NCBI GenBank assembly: GCA_052143575.1
Contig: JBKQSP010000031.1
Location: 51,488 to 115,487 of the forward strand
Reading direction: 5' to 3'
DNA length: 64,000 bases
From: JAKACA01 sp052143575
GTDB taxonomy: Bacteria; Actinomycetota; Acidimicrobiia; Acidimicrobiales; Bog-793
Numbering within the stretch: the stretch's first letter is position 1; each line of letters starts with the position of its first letter. The translations under genes were made by a program, and so were the position numbers. Below the pieces are notes generated by a model, which worked only from the letters and a program-made list of their open reading frames with translations, ran no database searches and was not told where the DNA came from. Shown piece after piece: positions 35,832-44,973 of this stretch.

Positions 35832-36239
35832 CTAGGCCCGCTCCGTAGTCACGAGCTCGATCCGTTCCTCGAAGACCGACTCGCCTTGCAACATGCGATG
35901 GACCGGACACTTGGCGGCGACGATGCTCAACGTATCGAGCTGTTCCTGGGTGCAGCTCGCCGGAAGCCGCAGCACGATCTTGAACGTCGCGGGAGAACCT
36001 CGTGCCGGCGTCTCGTATTCGCACTCGACCTCGAGCTCGCCGATGTCCCAGCCCTTGCGGTCGGCATACATCTCCATCGTGATCGCGGTGCAGGAGGCGA
36101 TGCTCGCAGCCAACAGCTCCTGTGGGCTTGGACCCTGGTCGCTGCCACCATGGTCGGTGGGTTCGTCAACGGTCAGCTCATGGTCGCGGATCGCGATCCG
36201 ATGGGTGAAGCCCCCTCTACGCCGCGCGGTCGCCTTCAT
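35832..36239 (-). CDS. OsmC-family protein
   Basis: 135 residues, the family's normal length. The two redox cysteines are present: Cys50 in ASIASCTAITMEMYAD and Cys111 in AAKCPVHRML. OsmC/Ohr proteins reduce organic hydroperoxides or bind small ligands; the PSPQELLAASIASC segment is diagnostic. Cytoplasmic. It lies between two unrelated transcripts, 66 nt from the stop of the FHA-monooxygenase gene on the same strand. Confidence 0.93.
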   Translation of the reverse strand: MKATARRRGGFTHRIAIRDHELTVDEPTDHGGSDQGPSPQELLAASIASCTAITMEMYADRKGWDIGELEVECEYETPARGSPATFKIVLRLPASCTQEQLDTLSIVAAKCPVHRMLQGESVFEERIELVTTERA

Positions 36240-36305
36240 CGCACCGTCCTTGTGCCGTCCTGACTTGTGCCGTCGGCGCGAGTCTACGTTTCAGCCGAAC
36301 CGGTG

Positions 36306-38159
36306 CTAGGCCAGGTCGACCGCTGCTGCCGCCTTGAGAAGCCACTCGACGTCGACCTCCTCTCCCCCGACGCTGCCCGTGTCCCAGGGCTCGCTGACAA
36401 GAAGCGTGTGCAACGTTGGTCCTAGAACCCGCCCAAGGTGGCTCTGCAGGGTCGTGTCATCCGGCAAGCCGGCGAGCCGTGATTCCAGCCGGCGGCGAAT
36501 CTGTTGTAAGCGTTGCATCATGGCATCAAGGTCTGCGTCCCTGTCGTAGGCGCCTTGGTCACCCTCAGCGATCCCCAGTGCAATCTGGTCCTTGATGGCC
36601 CGAACGTTCCCAGCCGCGTCGGTAGTGACCATCTGCCGCCACGCCCGGCTCTTGTGCCGGTATTGCAGCATCGCCATGACCGCTTCGTGTCGGAGGAAGT
36701 CAGCGTCCCGCAGGCCGGCTTCCCTCCAAGTGGACGCGAGGCACCGAGACAGCGAGATGACCGACGCCAGGCCGCTGTTGAGCCCACGCCCGGGCCAGAA
36801 GTGAATCGCATTGGCCGCATCGCCGAGCAGGAACCCGAACGTGCCGGGAGTCGTCGCAGTCCTGGGAAACAAGGGCGCCGTGAAACGGGCCCGCTGCACC
36901 ATGTCCAGTCGGAAGCCAGTCACCGCCGTCAGGTTCTCCGGCGGAACCCCGAAGAGCTCCAGTCCCTCTTGCACCCGCTGCCAGAGCGGCGAGCCTTTCA
37001 ACAGCGCTGGCAGGAAGATGGCGCGATGTCCGGCACAGTAGAACTCCCGGTCTCCCCGCAGCTCCAGAACGCATGGCTCCGACTGGATGCAGGGCGTGAA
37101 GACCCGCTGGAGCGGGTCGATCCCCACCGCCTCCTGCGCCTCTTGATCCGTCAACCGCATGTTGAGGAAGCCGTCCCCCCGCAAGGAGTTCAGGAGGAAC
37201 CGGTTCTGGGCCACGGTCAGCAGCACCGACATCGGGTCGGGAAGCTCGGACTTCACCCGCAGCCCCAGCACCATGTCCTGCACGTGCTTGCCGTCGAGCG
37301 CGTACATCGATGGGTCCCCGACCCCGAACCTGTCGGCGAAGTGTTCCAGCGTGACCGAGCGGCTGCCCTCGCAGATAGCGAGCACGTGCCTCGTGGCGAC
37401 GTCGTCTTCCGCACCGGCTGGATCGAAGACCTCGGGGATGAGATGGATGTGCTCAGACTTCTCGTTGGCGAGGGCGAGCAACTGATCCTCGACGTAGGAA
37501 ATGCGAATATTGCGCGGGCCGAGGTCCTCGATCGAGTCCGGACCCGCCGGCCACATCTCTGAGTAGTTGCCCGGGCTGAACAGACGCTCCTGCACCTCGA
37601 GAGGGAGCCTCAGATACTGGCGGCTCTGAACGGTCACGACCTGCTGCCGGCGCATATTGCCCTGGTCAGGACTCTTCCAAACGACCTGGCCACCGGCCCG
37701 GGTCCAGCGGCCGTCGTAGATCGTGATGTCAACGCGCGACCCCAGCAGATCCTCCAAGAGCAGAGCGAAGCTCAGGCCGACCGGACCGCCCCCTGTGACG
37801 ATCGCGCGCAACGTCCGCGCTGAGGTGAGCATGGTGGGAGGTTCCGGGGCGGTGCCGTCCGCCTCCGGCGTTTCGAAGCGGAAGACGTCGTCGCCCATCG
37901 CGATCTGGTCCCCCGACTGCAGTCGGTGAACGGTGACGCGACGTCCGTTGACCCACGTTCCGTTGCTGCTGCCGCGGTCCTCCAGAACGAAAGCGTCATC
38001 CTGCTGCCGAACCTCGGCATGGAGGCGCGACGCGCTCTCGCCGTGGAGGACCACGGCGTTCTCATCGCTGCGACCGAACGTGATCGGCTCTCCGGCCGGC
38101 ACCGCAAACCGCTTCCCCTTGAGGGAGCCTTGAACCCCGACAACAGCGCCCTTCGGCAT
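36306..38159 (-). CDS. FHA domain fused to an FAD-dependent monooxygenase-like domain
   Basis: 617 residues. Residues ~5-97 are a forkhead-associated domain with the phosphothreonine-binding marks GR (29-30), SxxH (SRLHAEV, 44-50) and NGTWVNG (66-72). After a ~15-residue linker comes a flavoprotein: LRAIVTGGGPVGLSFALLLE (FAD-binding, from 118), DLGPRNIRISYVEDQLL, and GFLLGDAANAIHFWPGRGLN (GD motif, about residue 440). FHA domains bind phosphothreonine on partners of Ser/Thr kinases, so this enzyme may be recruited or controlled by phosphorylation (inference). The C-terminal ~100 residues are helical, Arg-rich. The substrate is unknown. Confidence 0.88.
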   Translation of the reverse strand: MPKGAVVGVQGSLKGKRFAVPAGEPITFGRSDENAVVLHGESASRLHAEVRQQDDAFVLEDRGSSNGTWVNGRRVTVHRLQSGDQIAMGDDVFRFETPEADGTAPEPPTMLTSARTLRAIVTGGGPVGLSFALLLEDLLGSRVDITIYDGRWTRAGGQVVWKSPDQGNMRRQQVVTVQSRQYLRLPLEVQERLFSPGNYSEMWPAGPDSIEDLGPRNIRISYVEDQLLALANEKSEHIHLIPEVFDPAGAEDDVATRHVLAICEGSRSVTLEHFADRFGVGDPSMYALDGKHVQDMVLGLRVKSELPDPMSVLLTVAQNRFLLNSLRGDGFLNMRLTDQEAQEAVGIDPLQRVFTPCIQSEPCVLELRGDREFYCAGHRAIFLPALLKGSPLWQRVQEGLELFGVPPENLTAVTGFRLDMVQRARFTAPLFPRTATTPGTFGFLLGDAANAIHFWPGRGLNSGLASVISLSRCLASTWREAGLRDADFLRHEAVMAMLQYRHKSRAWRQMVTTDAAGNVRAIKDQIALGIAEGDQGAYDRDADLDAMMQRLQQIRRRLESRLAGLPDDTTLQSHLGRVLGPTLHTLLVSEPWDTGSVGGEEVDVEWLLKAAAAVDLA

Positions 38160-38365
38160 CGCTCGCCTCGGCTAGAACTCGACGGCACAGAAGCCCGAAG
38201 CGTAACCCGGCGGCACCACAGCCGGAGGTGCAAAGCGGCCCTCCTCGCGGATCGCTCCGCAGCACTCGCAGCCCCGGGGAGGTGGGATCGCGCTCGGCCC
38301 CTCCCGCTGGCCACCGGACTGGGGCACCCGAGCCGCCGCGGCGGCGCTGCTACGCTCCCGCGCGA

Positions 38366-38836
38366 ATGTCTCCGTACGACCCTCAGCGTCCGCTGCCCGC
38401 GAGGACGGCCAAGATGGTGGAGGACTTGTGCGAGCTCCTGCGCGAGCGCGCCCAGCCCCTGCTCGAGGAAGGTGAGGAGATACAGGCGATATTCCCCGCC
38501 AAGATCGGCCTCAACCCGGGCGGCAGCATGCTCGCGGGTGCCTTGTCTACGTTGGACCGCAAGGTGGTAATCGTCGCGACCGACCGAGCGGTGGTGGTCG
38601 TCGAAGCGCGGCGGCGCTACGAGCCGACGTCGGTGACCAAGCGCCTTCGACGGGAGACGAGGCTCGGCCCTGCACGGACCAGCCCGCTGAAGCGTGCCTT
38701 CGCCCGCGTCGGGCTCGACGAACCGACCTGGATCTCCTCCATCTGGCGGTTCGAGGTGGACAGGGCCGACTCCTTCCTCGACGACGTCGACACCGGCACG
38801 CCTGCCGGCAACGACGTCGGGGGCGCGAGCGAATAG
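38366..38836 (+). CDS. Hypothetical protein, possible bacterial PH-like domain
   Basis: 156 residues from ATG 38366. A helical start (MVEDLCELLRERAQPLLEE) is followed by strands EEIQAIFPAKIGLNPGG and KVVIVATDRAVVVVEARRR, the latter typical of bPH/YokE-type domains in which such a strand begins the barrel. Acidic C-terminal tail, no signal. The function is unknown. Divergent from the FHA-monooxygenase gene (206 bp between starts). Confidence 0.7.
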   Translation: MSPYDPQRPLPARTAKMVEDLCELLRERAQPLLEEGEEIQAIFPAKIGLNPGGSMLAGALSTLDRKVVIVATDRAVVVVEARRRYEPTSVTKRLRRETRLGPARTSPLKRAFARVGLDEPTWISSIWRFEVDRADSFLDDVDTGTPAGNDVGGASE

Positions 38837-38888
38837 TCCTCGAGCCCCGGGTCATTCACGAGAAGGTGGCCGGAGCTGCGGCGTGCGG

Positions 38889-39149
38889 TCAAAAGACCGG
38901 CGGCTCCCAGGATGCGGGGTCTTTTCTGGCGAGGTGCGCTCGCTCCGCCTCTTGCTGGAGCTCGATCGCTCTCGCCCTTGCCTTCTCAGGTTCAGCCGGC
39001 TTCTTGAACACCCAGAACTCCTCCGGGTGGAAGGCGACCAACTCCCAACCGTCCTTGCCGAGGACCTCTAGCTTCTGCTGCACGGTCAGCGGGCCACCGC
39101 TGTCATCCGTCCGCATGTCCTTCTCACTGAGGGCTAGGTACTCCCACAT
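38889..39149 (-). CDS. DUF4177-like small protein
   Basis: 86 residues from ATG 39149. The pattern WEYLALSEK followed by LEVLGKDGWELVAFHPEEFW and VFKKP is the DUF4177 signature (strand, GWELV turn, final strand with FK-P), then a 30-residue charged helix. The in-frame codons upstream to 39506 overlap the divergent channel gene and look non-coding. The function of the family is unknown. Cytoplasmic. Confidence 0.7.
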   Translation of the reverse strand: MWEYLALSEKDMRTDDSGGPLTVQQKLEVLGKDGWELVAFHPEEFWVFKKPAEPEKARARAIELQQEAERAHLARKDPASWEPPVF

Positions 39150-39344
39150 GTGCAGGAGCCTACCCTGGTGGAGCACGAACGTGTGTTCGATACGATTTGG
39201 CCGGTGCTGACGTGACGCGATCACCTTCTGCAATTCGTCAATCGAACCCTCTTGGGTCAATCGGGTGGGTTGGCCCGATAGCAATGACCGGTCGCTGGGG
39301 AGCCCACGCACTAACTTTTTCTGATTGTGGAGGATTCGGCTGAT

Positions 39345-40307
39345 GTGACAACCCGTCAAGCCACCACCACGGCGAAGAAGCCGTCCAGCATCGAACGCAT
39401 TCAGCGGTTGGAAAAGCTTGAGCAAGAGCGCCTCGAAGAGAAGGCGCGCAAGGAAGAACGACGGCACCAGGTGATCGCCGGGGCGAAACCGTCGGGCGGG
39501 CGCCACGATCTCGTCGATCGAATCGAACGAATCACGAAGTTCCCGATGACTGTCCTGGGGGTCGCCTGGCTCGTCCTCGCCATCGTCGTGCTCAGCGCTG
39601 ACCTCAACGGTTCTGCCTCCGAGGTCCTCGTCGGCGGCCTTTTCGTGCTCTGGGTCGTCATGCTGGCGGAGTACCTCGTGCGCCTAGTTGTCACCCCTGA
39701 CACGCCCGGCTATCTGAGGCGGCGGTGGGTAGAGCCGGCGACCGTGTTGTTGCCTGCCCTCCAGGGCTGGCACGTCGTAGGAATCGAGAAGATGAGCCTC
39801 CTCTTGCATGAGGGGGAGCTGCGGGTGGAGTCCATCCTGAAGCACCACAGCCTCTTTCGGGTGCTCATCGCCGTCGTCGCAGTCCTCTTCCTCGGGGCCT
39901 GGCTCGTTCTTCTCTTTGAGGAGAAGGCCAAAGGGAGCAACATCCACGCTTACCCCGACGCGCTGTGGTGGGCCATCGTCACTGTCACCACCGTGGGTTA
40001 CGGAGACCGGTATCCCGTCACCGAAGGTGGACGGGTCGTGGCCGTGATCCTGATGCTGGTGGGAATCGGCCTCATCGGTGTGCTCACGGCGACGGTTGCC
40101 TCCGTGTTCATCAAGGAACACACCGACGACAACAAGGAAGAGTTCAAGAAGGGCCACGCCGACCTGGGCCAGCAGCTATCGGTGATCAGCGACCGGCTGG
40201 CTGACGTCGAACGCCGGCTCGGCGCCACGCCTGCTGAGGTGGCGGCGGTGGATGCCGTGGCAGACGCCGAGGCTGCGGCGAACGGGCCGGTCGAACCAGA
40301 TCCGTGA
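39345..40307 (+). CDS. Voltage-gated-like potassium channel
   Basis: 320 residues. The start is taken at GTG 39345 because GGAGG lies 11 nt upstream; GTG 39327 in frame lacks a site. A charged N-terminal helix (EKLEQERLEEKARKEERRH) precedes membrane helices from about residue 70, consistent with a four- to six-helix channel. The pore loop and selectivity filter VTTVGYGDRYP is near residue 215, followed by the inner helix VVAVILMLVGIGLIGVL and a cytosolic coiled tail. It conducts K+. Two small membrane-protein genes follow on the same strand. Confidence 0.92.
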   Translation: MTTRQATTTAKKPSSIERIQRLEKLEQERLEEKARKEERRHQVIAGAKPSGGRHDLVDRIERITKFPMTVLGVAWLVLAIVVLSADLNGSASEVLVGGLFVLWVVMLAEYLVRLVVTPDTPGYLRRRWVEPATVLLPALQGWHVVGIEKMSLLLHEGELRVESILKHHSLFRVLIAVVAVLFLGAWLVLLFEEKAKGSNIHAYPDALWWAIVTVTTVGYGDRYPVTEGGRVVAVILMLVGIGLIGVLTATVASVFIKEHTDDNKEEFKKGHADLGQQLSVISDRLADVERRLGATPAEVAAVDAVADAEAAANGPVEPDP

Positions 40308-40534
40308 GCGTCGGCACTCGGCCCACGGACATCGTCGGAATCGTTCTGGTGTTGCTCTGCCGCCACGAGGCTCCTCGAAAGGAGATCGACGCACGGAGCC
40401 GGCGTTTCCATATCAATGACGTTCCAGGAATCCCGTGTGATACTTCCCAGACGGTGAGGGAGCTGGGCTGATGAATCAGGGTGGTTGCGAAGAGCCTTCT
40501 GAAGCGAAGGCTAAGCGAGAGGTCGGGAAGGGCT

Positions 40535-40912
40535 ATGAAACGAGGTCTCACTATTGGTTTGCTGCTCGTCCTCGTTGGTTTCTTAATACTCGTCGTCGTC
40601 TTCTGGACTGACTCTGCGCATTGGTTCCTGCGCTACACCGGTGCGGATGCCGAGTCGGGTACCTGGTACGGGTTCTGGTCTGGGTTCGGTGGTGCGATTC
40701 CTGACTTCCTCATCCTTGGCAGCATCATCACCGTCTACCGCCACCACAACTGCCACGTCAAGGGATGTCTCCGACTTGGGAAGCCGGTCGAAGGCACCCC
40801 ATATCTTGCGTGCCCCGCGCACCACCCGGCACATGAAGGCAACAAGCGATCCGTGTCAGAGGACATCATCAAGCTCGCTCACGAGGCCCACCTCAAGCGG
40901 GCGGCGTCATGA
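40535..40912 (+). CDS. Small membrane protein with a His/Cys-rich tail
   Basis: 125 residues from ATG 40535, with GAGAGGTCGGGAAGG upstream. Two membrane helices (about residues 5-25 and 45-65), then YRHHNCHVKGCLRLGK and CPAHHPAHEG, a Cys/His pattern that could bind a metal ion. Proteins with this layout occur as hypothetical genes in actinobacteria and their phages. Topology would place the Cys/His segment in the cytosol. The function is unknown. Confidence 0.7.
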   Translation: MKRGLTIGLLLVLVGFLILVVVFWTDSAHWFLRYTGADAESGTWYGFWSGFGGAIPDFLILGSIITVYRHHNCHVKGCLRLGKPVEGTPYLACPAHHPAHEGNKRSVSEDIIKLAHEAHLKRAAS

Positions 40913-41083
40913 TTCTGAAGACTCTGAGCCCTCGGCCTCGCCCGCATCCAGGAGCAGAGCCAGGGTTCAACCTTCACGTTCATCCGGCAGTGTCCCTCGT
41001 CCTCCAAGCGCCCTCGGGAGTCCGGCGGGGCGACATGCCGACCGCCTTGTAGCGGCCCGGGTCGTGCCCGTACCATCGCGGCG

Positions 41084-41506
41084 GTGCCGCGTCGTTCGGT
41101 TGCCGAGATCGTTCGTGGCCTGTGGGTCGGCCGGTCGCACTTGGAACATGGAGCTGCCGCTGGTAGGCATGCGCCCGCTCGGTCGTCTCACGTTGGAACA
41201 GGAGCTGATCCGGTCGAGGTGCTGGCCGAAGAGCGCGAGCGACGGAGGAAGGTCGATGGTCGCGCGCTGACGATCGTCGTCGTGGTCTGGTTCTACGTCC
41301 CGCTCGGCGTTGGCTTGGCCGTTGGTCTCTCACAGCACAGCCTTGGTTGGGGGTTGGCGGCATTTGGCTTGGTGCTGGCGGCGCTGGCTGTTGTAGAGAT
41401 CATGGCTCTCATGCTCGGTGGTCTTGGCTTGCTCGTGGCAGTCTTCCGCCACCGTCACAGGGGCCGACGCCCGAGCTGGCCCTGGTTTGTGAGCTGGTTC
41501 GCCTGA
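41084..41506 (+). CDS. Small membrane protein, unknown
   Basis: 140 residues from GTG 41084. The first ~50 residues are charged; then come two or three hydrophobic helices (VVVVWFYVPLGVGLAVGLS, GLAAFGLVLAALAVVEIMAL, LGGLGLLVAVF) ending in an Arg/His-rich tail. The start is uncertain; the coherent part begins near VLAEERERRRKVDG. The function is unknown. Repeat copy A begins 55 nt after its stop. Confidence 0.55.
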   Translation: MPRRSVAEIVRGLWVGRSHLEHGAAAGRHAPARSSHVGTGADPVEVLAEERERRRKVDGRALTIVVVVWFYVPLGVGLAVGLSQHSLGWGLAAFGLVLAALAVVEIMALMLGGLGLLVAVFRHRHRGRRPSWPWFVSWFA

Positions 41507-41560
41507 CTGACGGCATCCCGTCCTCTCCCATACGCGAAACCCGAGGACCCGAGTCTCAAC

Positions 41561-41598
41561 ACATAATTCCAGCTCGGGGCTCGTGTCGGAGGGCCGAC
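41561..41598 (+). repeat. Dispersed structured repeat, copy A (truncated)
   Basis: Begins ACATAATTCCAGCTC like copies B and F, has the hairpin GTCGGAGGGCCGAC at 41585-41598, then diverges. No GAGGATCTGCGAC part. Confidence 0.6.
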
Positions 41599-41727
41599 GG
41601 GGCGCGATCCCAGCAATCATTCGTGCCCGGGATCGCTGCCGAGGAGGGAGGACGTCCCTCCAGAAGGATCGCCGCTCGGCGCGGTGGATAGCGTCAAGCG
41701 AGACTCCGGAGACGGCTCACGGACACC

Positions 41728-41871
41728 ATGGTCGAGATCGAGGGCGAGAACATGCGTCCGGTCACTTGGGTTGTCGTCGAGGAGGTGGGAAGCGGCGAGT
41801 GGGGTATCGGAGGGAATCCCCTCACGACCGCCGACGTGAAGGCTTTGGCCGCGGGCGCCCCGGTGGGATGA
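41728..41871 (+). CDS. Possible 47-residue protein
   Basis: A short frame from ATG 41728 to TGA 41871. Its composition is protein-like rather than shadow-like: VTWVVVEEVGSGEWGIGGNP then LTTADVKALAAGAPVG. There is a weak GGAGACGG upstream. No family is recognised. It lies between repeat copy A and the secreted repeat gene. Confidence 0.35.
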   Translation: MVEIEGENMRPVTWVVVEEVGSGEWGIGGNPLTTADVKALAAGAPVG

Positions 41872-42055
41872 CATCCTGATCTCAGATGGTTCGGCGTCTG
41901 GATCGCCCCGGAAGTCCCCGCCGGCCGTCCTCAGCCGTGCCCTTGCCGCGCCTGGCCGGCCGAGCTCCGGTCGTCACGTCGCCCAAGCGTGGCGACTGCG
42001 AGCAGGTAAAGTCACAGACCTCGGCTTTGAAATGGACGCAACGCGAGGGGGAAAC

Positions 42056-43246
42056 GTGGGAAAGCGCAGCCGTTGGTCGTTCGTAGCCGTTGCCGGGGCA
42101 GTGGCGCTCGCAGCCGCCCTGACGACCCTGCCGGCCGGGGCGGCGACCGCCGGGACGGCGGCGGCAGCCTGGAAGTGGTCGAAGTTCGTGGCCATCCCGG
42201 GCAAGGGTGTCGCCCTCGGCGGGATGAGCTGCCCGTCGGTCCATTTGTGCGTGGCCGACGGCTACCGCGGGAAGAGCGAGGGCATCTTCTACACCACCGA
42301 CCCGGCTGGTGGCGGCAAGACCTGGAAGTTCGTGGCCTGGAGCGAGGCGTTCAGCGGCGGCGGCAGCGGCCAGGATCTCTCGTGCGACCAGGCGGGCGTG
42401 CATGTCGACTGTGCCCTCGCCGGTTTCGCGCCGATCAAGGGCAACCCCACTGAGTCCTACGGCGGCTCCCTGTTCCAGTCGGGCAACCCGACAGCCCACA
42501 ACTGGGGGGCTGCCCTCGTCGATACCCAGACGAACGGAGACCTTGGCGCTGTGTCCTGCTGGAGCGGCCCCAGCTGCGCCGAGCTCGATGACGCCGGCAA
42601 CGTCCTAACCACAGCCGGAGCCACCGTCACCAGCCTGACCGCCCTCTTTCCGGAAGACGACGGCTACTCCGGCATCTGGTCGATCGGATGCGCCCCTTAC
42701 GTCACTGGACAGCCCAACATCTTCTGCGCCGCCGTCGACCAGAACTCGGCCCACTCCGTCGGCTGGTCGACCGATCCGTCGGCCGGCAAGTGGACCACCG
42801 CCTCCGTCGCCGGCCTCGGGGGCAACGAGCTGGACCGCATTGCCTGCGGCGCACCGGGCATCTGCGTCGTCGCCATCAACAGCGACGCCGGCACCGGGGC
42901 CGCTCGCATCGCCGTGTCCCACGGTGTCACCACGGCCGCCGGCTGGGCCAAGTCCTTCCGCAAGTTCGATTTGATCGCCCACTCGCAAGCAGACATCTCT
43001 GCCCTCGCCTGCAGCTCCAAGAGCTTGTGCGCGGCCGCGGGCATCGACGCCATCTTCAACAACCATCCGTACTACCTCGTCTCGGTGTCCACCAATCCTG
43101 GCGGCGGCTCGGGCGCATGGCACACGACAAAGATCGCCACCGAGACGACCAAGTCAATCCCCGACTACCCGCTGGCGATCAACTGCCCGTCCACGAAGTT
43201 GTGCGTGATGGTGACCGGCGGTGGCAAGGTGTTGGTCGGCACGTAG
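42056..43246 (+). CDS. Secreted Cys-pair repeat protein
   Basis: 396 residues from GTG 42056, placed 4 nt after GAGGGGG; ATG 42032 in frame is an alternative. A signal peptide (RWSFVAVAGAVALAAALTT) ends near GAATAG. The mature protein repeats SCPSVHLC, SCWSGPSC, GCAPYV...FC, ACGAPGIC, ACSSKSLC and NCPSTKLC, each pair starting a blade-like unit of about 55-60 residues, six in all, which suggests a six-bladed propeller. It is related to the left-edge gene and to 52270-53667. Extracellular; ligand unknown. Confidence 0.85.
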   Translation: MGKRSRWSFVAVAGAVALAAALTTLPAGAATAGTAAAAWKWSKFVAIPGKGVALGGMSCPSVHLCVADGYRGKSEGIFYTTDPAGGGKTWKFVAWSEAFSGGGSGQDLSCDQAGVHVDCALAGFAPIKGNPTESYGGSLFQSGNPTAHNWGAALVDTQTNGDLGAVSCWSGPSCAELDDAGNVLTTAGATVTSLTALFPEDDGYSGIWSIGCAPYVTGQPNIFCAAVDQNSAHSVGWSTDPSAGKWTTASVAGLGGNELDRIACGAPGICVVAINSDAGTGAARIAVSHGVTTAAGWAKSFRKFDLIAHSQADISALACSSKSLCAAAGIDAIFNNHPYYLVSVSTNPGGGSGAWHTTKIATETTKSIPDYPLAINCPSTKLCVMVTGGGKVLVGT

Positions 43247-43642
43247 CTCTCCGCTCCTCGGTCCGCGAGGAGGATCCGCGGCGGAAACGGGAGTTGGGTC
43301 AACCGATTTCGGCCCCACCGCGATCAGGGCACGGTGTCGGCCAATGCAAGTTGACAAACTCACCGCCCGCCGAGCCCGCTCATTTCCGAGGAGCCACATA
43401 ATCCCAGCTCAGAACCGGAGTCGGAGGGCCGACTCGAGGATCTGCGACTACTCCCGAGCGGCCTTCAGCTGACGGGATGTCTTCCACCCGGCGCCGCCAG
43501 CGTCAAGGTCGTCGGAACCTGTCACCCACACACACCCGCCGCCCTTGTCGACGCCTCGCGCTTATTGAGACGGTGGTACTCTGCGCAGCCGGGAGTGCCG
43601 CGACCAGGCAGGTCGAGGCCCGAGATTCGGGGTTTGGTCACG
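43247..43642. other. Intergenic region with repeat copy B
   Basis: Apart from dispersed repeat copy B (43395-43448) I see no gene. It lies between two genes on the plus strand and should hold the arrestin-like gene's promoter. Confidence 0.5.
43395..43448 (+). repeat. Dispersed structured repeat, copy B
   Basis: CACATAATCCCAGCTCAG, then hairpin GTCGGAGGGCCGAC at 43420 followed by TCGAGGATCTGCGAC. Intergenic, plus orientation. Confidence 0.85.
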
Positions 43643-44530
43643 ATGTCATCGGGTGGGCTTCCGACACTGGCGGTCACGACCGAAACTTCACCGACGGTGC
43701 TCGGGGACACGGTGAACGCGATCGTCACGATTACTGGTGACCTTGACCGCAAGGTCAGAGCGGTCAAGGTGCAATTGGTACGGACCGCCCTTCACAGGTA
43801 CACCAGCGTTGACGTGTTGGATCACGGTAGTCACAACACCCTCTTGCACGAAGAGGTCGTCATCACTGAAATGCCGATCACCTCCCCTGATGGAAAGGTG
43901 GTGCAGGGCAGCCACGCCGTCAGTCTGCGCGTTCCCGAGGACGGTCTGCCCTCGGCGACCGATCAGGTGAAGTGGTCGGTCAGGGCGATCATCGACCGGC
44001 GCCACGGCGTCGACGTGAAGGCGGAGGCACCGGTTGAGGTGCTCGCAGGCCCGGAGCGCTTCGCCAGCGAGGCAACTGCCGAAGCCCGCTACAAGGGCGA
44101 GCGTTACCTTGACCTTGAGTTGTCCAACCGCACGCTGCGGCCCGGCGAGACCATCACCGGCAACGTCGTCATCCGGCCAACACGGCCGATGACAGTGACC
44201 AAAGTCGCCGTCACTTTTGTTCTGACCATCTCTGTCAAGAAGGGTCTCGAGGGCACGGCGGTGGTTCCCCAGATTCTGCTCGATGAGCCTCTCGATGTCC
44301 AGGCGGGCGATACAAAGAATCTCCCGTTTGACCTGACCCTGCCAGATGATGCTGCTCCGACCGTGCGCGGGGGTATGACGACCCCTCCGTGCCACTCCAT
44401 CATCTCCTACGATGTTGGAGCGGAGGCCGAGGCTTCTCTGTCGGCTGACGACAAGACCGGTACCGAAGGCTTCGTCTACCTCGGGGTCAACGTGTACAAC
44501 ACAGACGTCGCTCCGGCAGGACAAGCCTGA
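43643..44530 (+). CDS. Arrestin-like / Spo0M-type beta-sandwich protein
   Basis: 295 residues from ATG 43643. Two beta-sandwich halves: residues ~10-130 with TSPTVLGDTVNAIVTITGDL and VKVQLVRTALHRY, and ~150-280 with LRPGETITGNVVIRP and TVTKVAVTFVLTISVKK, the arrangement of arrestin-fold proteins such as Spo0M. No signal peptide or membrane helix. Spo0M-type proteins act as intracellular scaffolds; the role here is unknown. Its 3' end overlaps the 3' end of the convergent gene 44476-44973 by 55 nt. Confidence 0.7.
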   Translation: MSSGGLPTLAVTTETSPTVLGDTVNAIVTITGDLDRKVRAVKVQLVRTALHRYTSVDVLDHGSHNTLLHEEVVITEMPITSPDGKVVQGSHAVSLRVPEDGLPSATDQVKWSVRAIIDRRHGVDVKAEAPVEVLAGPERFASEATAEARYKGERYLDLELSNRTLRPGETITGNVVIRPTRPMTVTKVAVTFVLTISVKKGLEGTAVVPQILLDEPLDVQAGDTKNLPFDLTLPDDAAPTVRGGMTTPPCHSIISYDVGAEAEASLSADDKTGTEGFVYLGVNVYNTDVAPAGQA

Positions 44531-44973
44531 TACCTGCAGCATCGACTCGGACCAGTCGTCCTGCAGCGAGTGGACACCTGGGCAGTGGAGTACGGGTGGC
44601 GGGAGAAGATGCTGTAGTGCTCGCCGCCCCGGCTGATCGCCTGAGCGCGTTGCGACCCGATGCCCCGGATGGCGGTCGCCCGGGCGCTACGGAAGTTGCT
44701 TGTAGACTGGAAGCCGGTCTCAGTCGGTCGTGACGTGAAGCCTCCCTCCACCCCCTGCTGCATCAGCGGCATGAGCGTCTCGTCACGGAACTTCACCCAG
44801 CTCTCCTCGGAGTCATGAATCGCGATCACCGTCCAGCCACCCTCTGACGGGCCGGCGGCGTGGAAGAGCTGACCCTCCGGGAGTTCAAACTCCCCGGGGT
44901 GAACCGCTTGCAGCACGGCGTCATACTGCTCCGTCGTACCGCCCGGGAAGAAGTGAATAATCCCGTAAGACAT
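44476..44973 (-). CDS. Antibiotic-biosynthesis-monooxygenase-like dimeric barrel protein with frameshifted C-terminus
   Basis: 165 residues as read. Residues 1-90 (MSYGIIHFFPGGTTEQYDAV, GGWTVIAIHDSEESWVKFRD) are a complete small alpha/beta barrel, the size of a typical family member (~98-105). After PTETGF the frame continues for ~70 unconvincing residues into the end of the arrestin-like gene. Shifting frame by one at about 44713 gives PVYKQLP then a stop, a natural end for this family. So a 1-nt indel, real or from sequencing, probably extended the protein. Mechanism: ligand-binding or small-molecule oxidation, unknown. Confidence 0.7.
   Translation of the reverse strand: MSYGIIHFFPGGTTEQYDAVLQAVHPGEFELPEGQLFHAAGPSEGGWTVIAIHDSEESWVKFRDETLMPLMQQGVEGGFTSRPTETGFQSTSNFRSARATAIRGIGSQRAQAISRGGEHYSIFSRHPYSTAQVSTRCRTTGPSRCCRYQACPAGATSVLYTLTPR

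Noticed and set aside
40350..40420. Possible c-di-GMP riboswitch (CTCGAAAGGAG hairpin then GACGCACGGAGCC)
   Set aside because: Has the GAAA tetraloop stem and an ACGCA but lacks the conserved upstream CACGCACAGGGCAAACC half.
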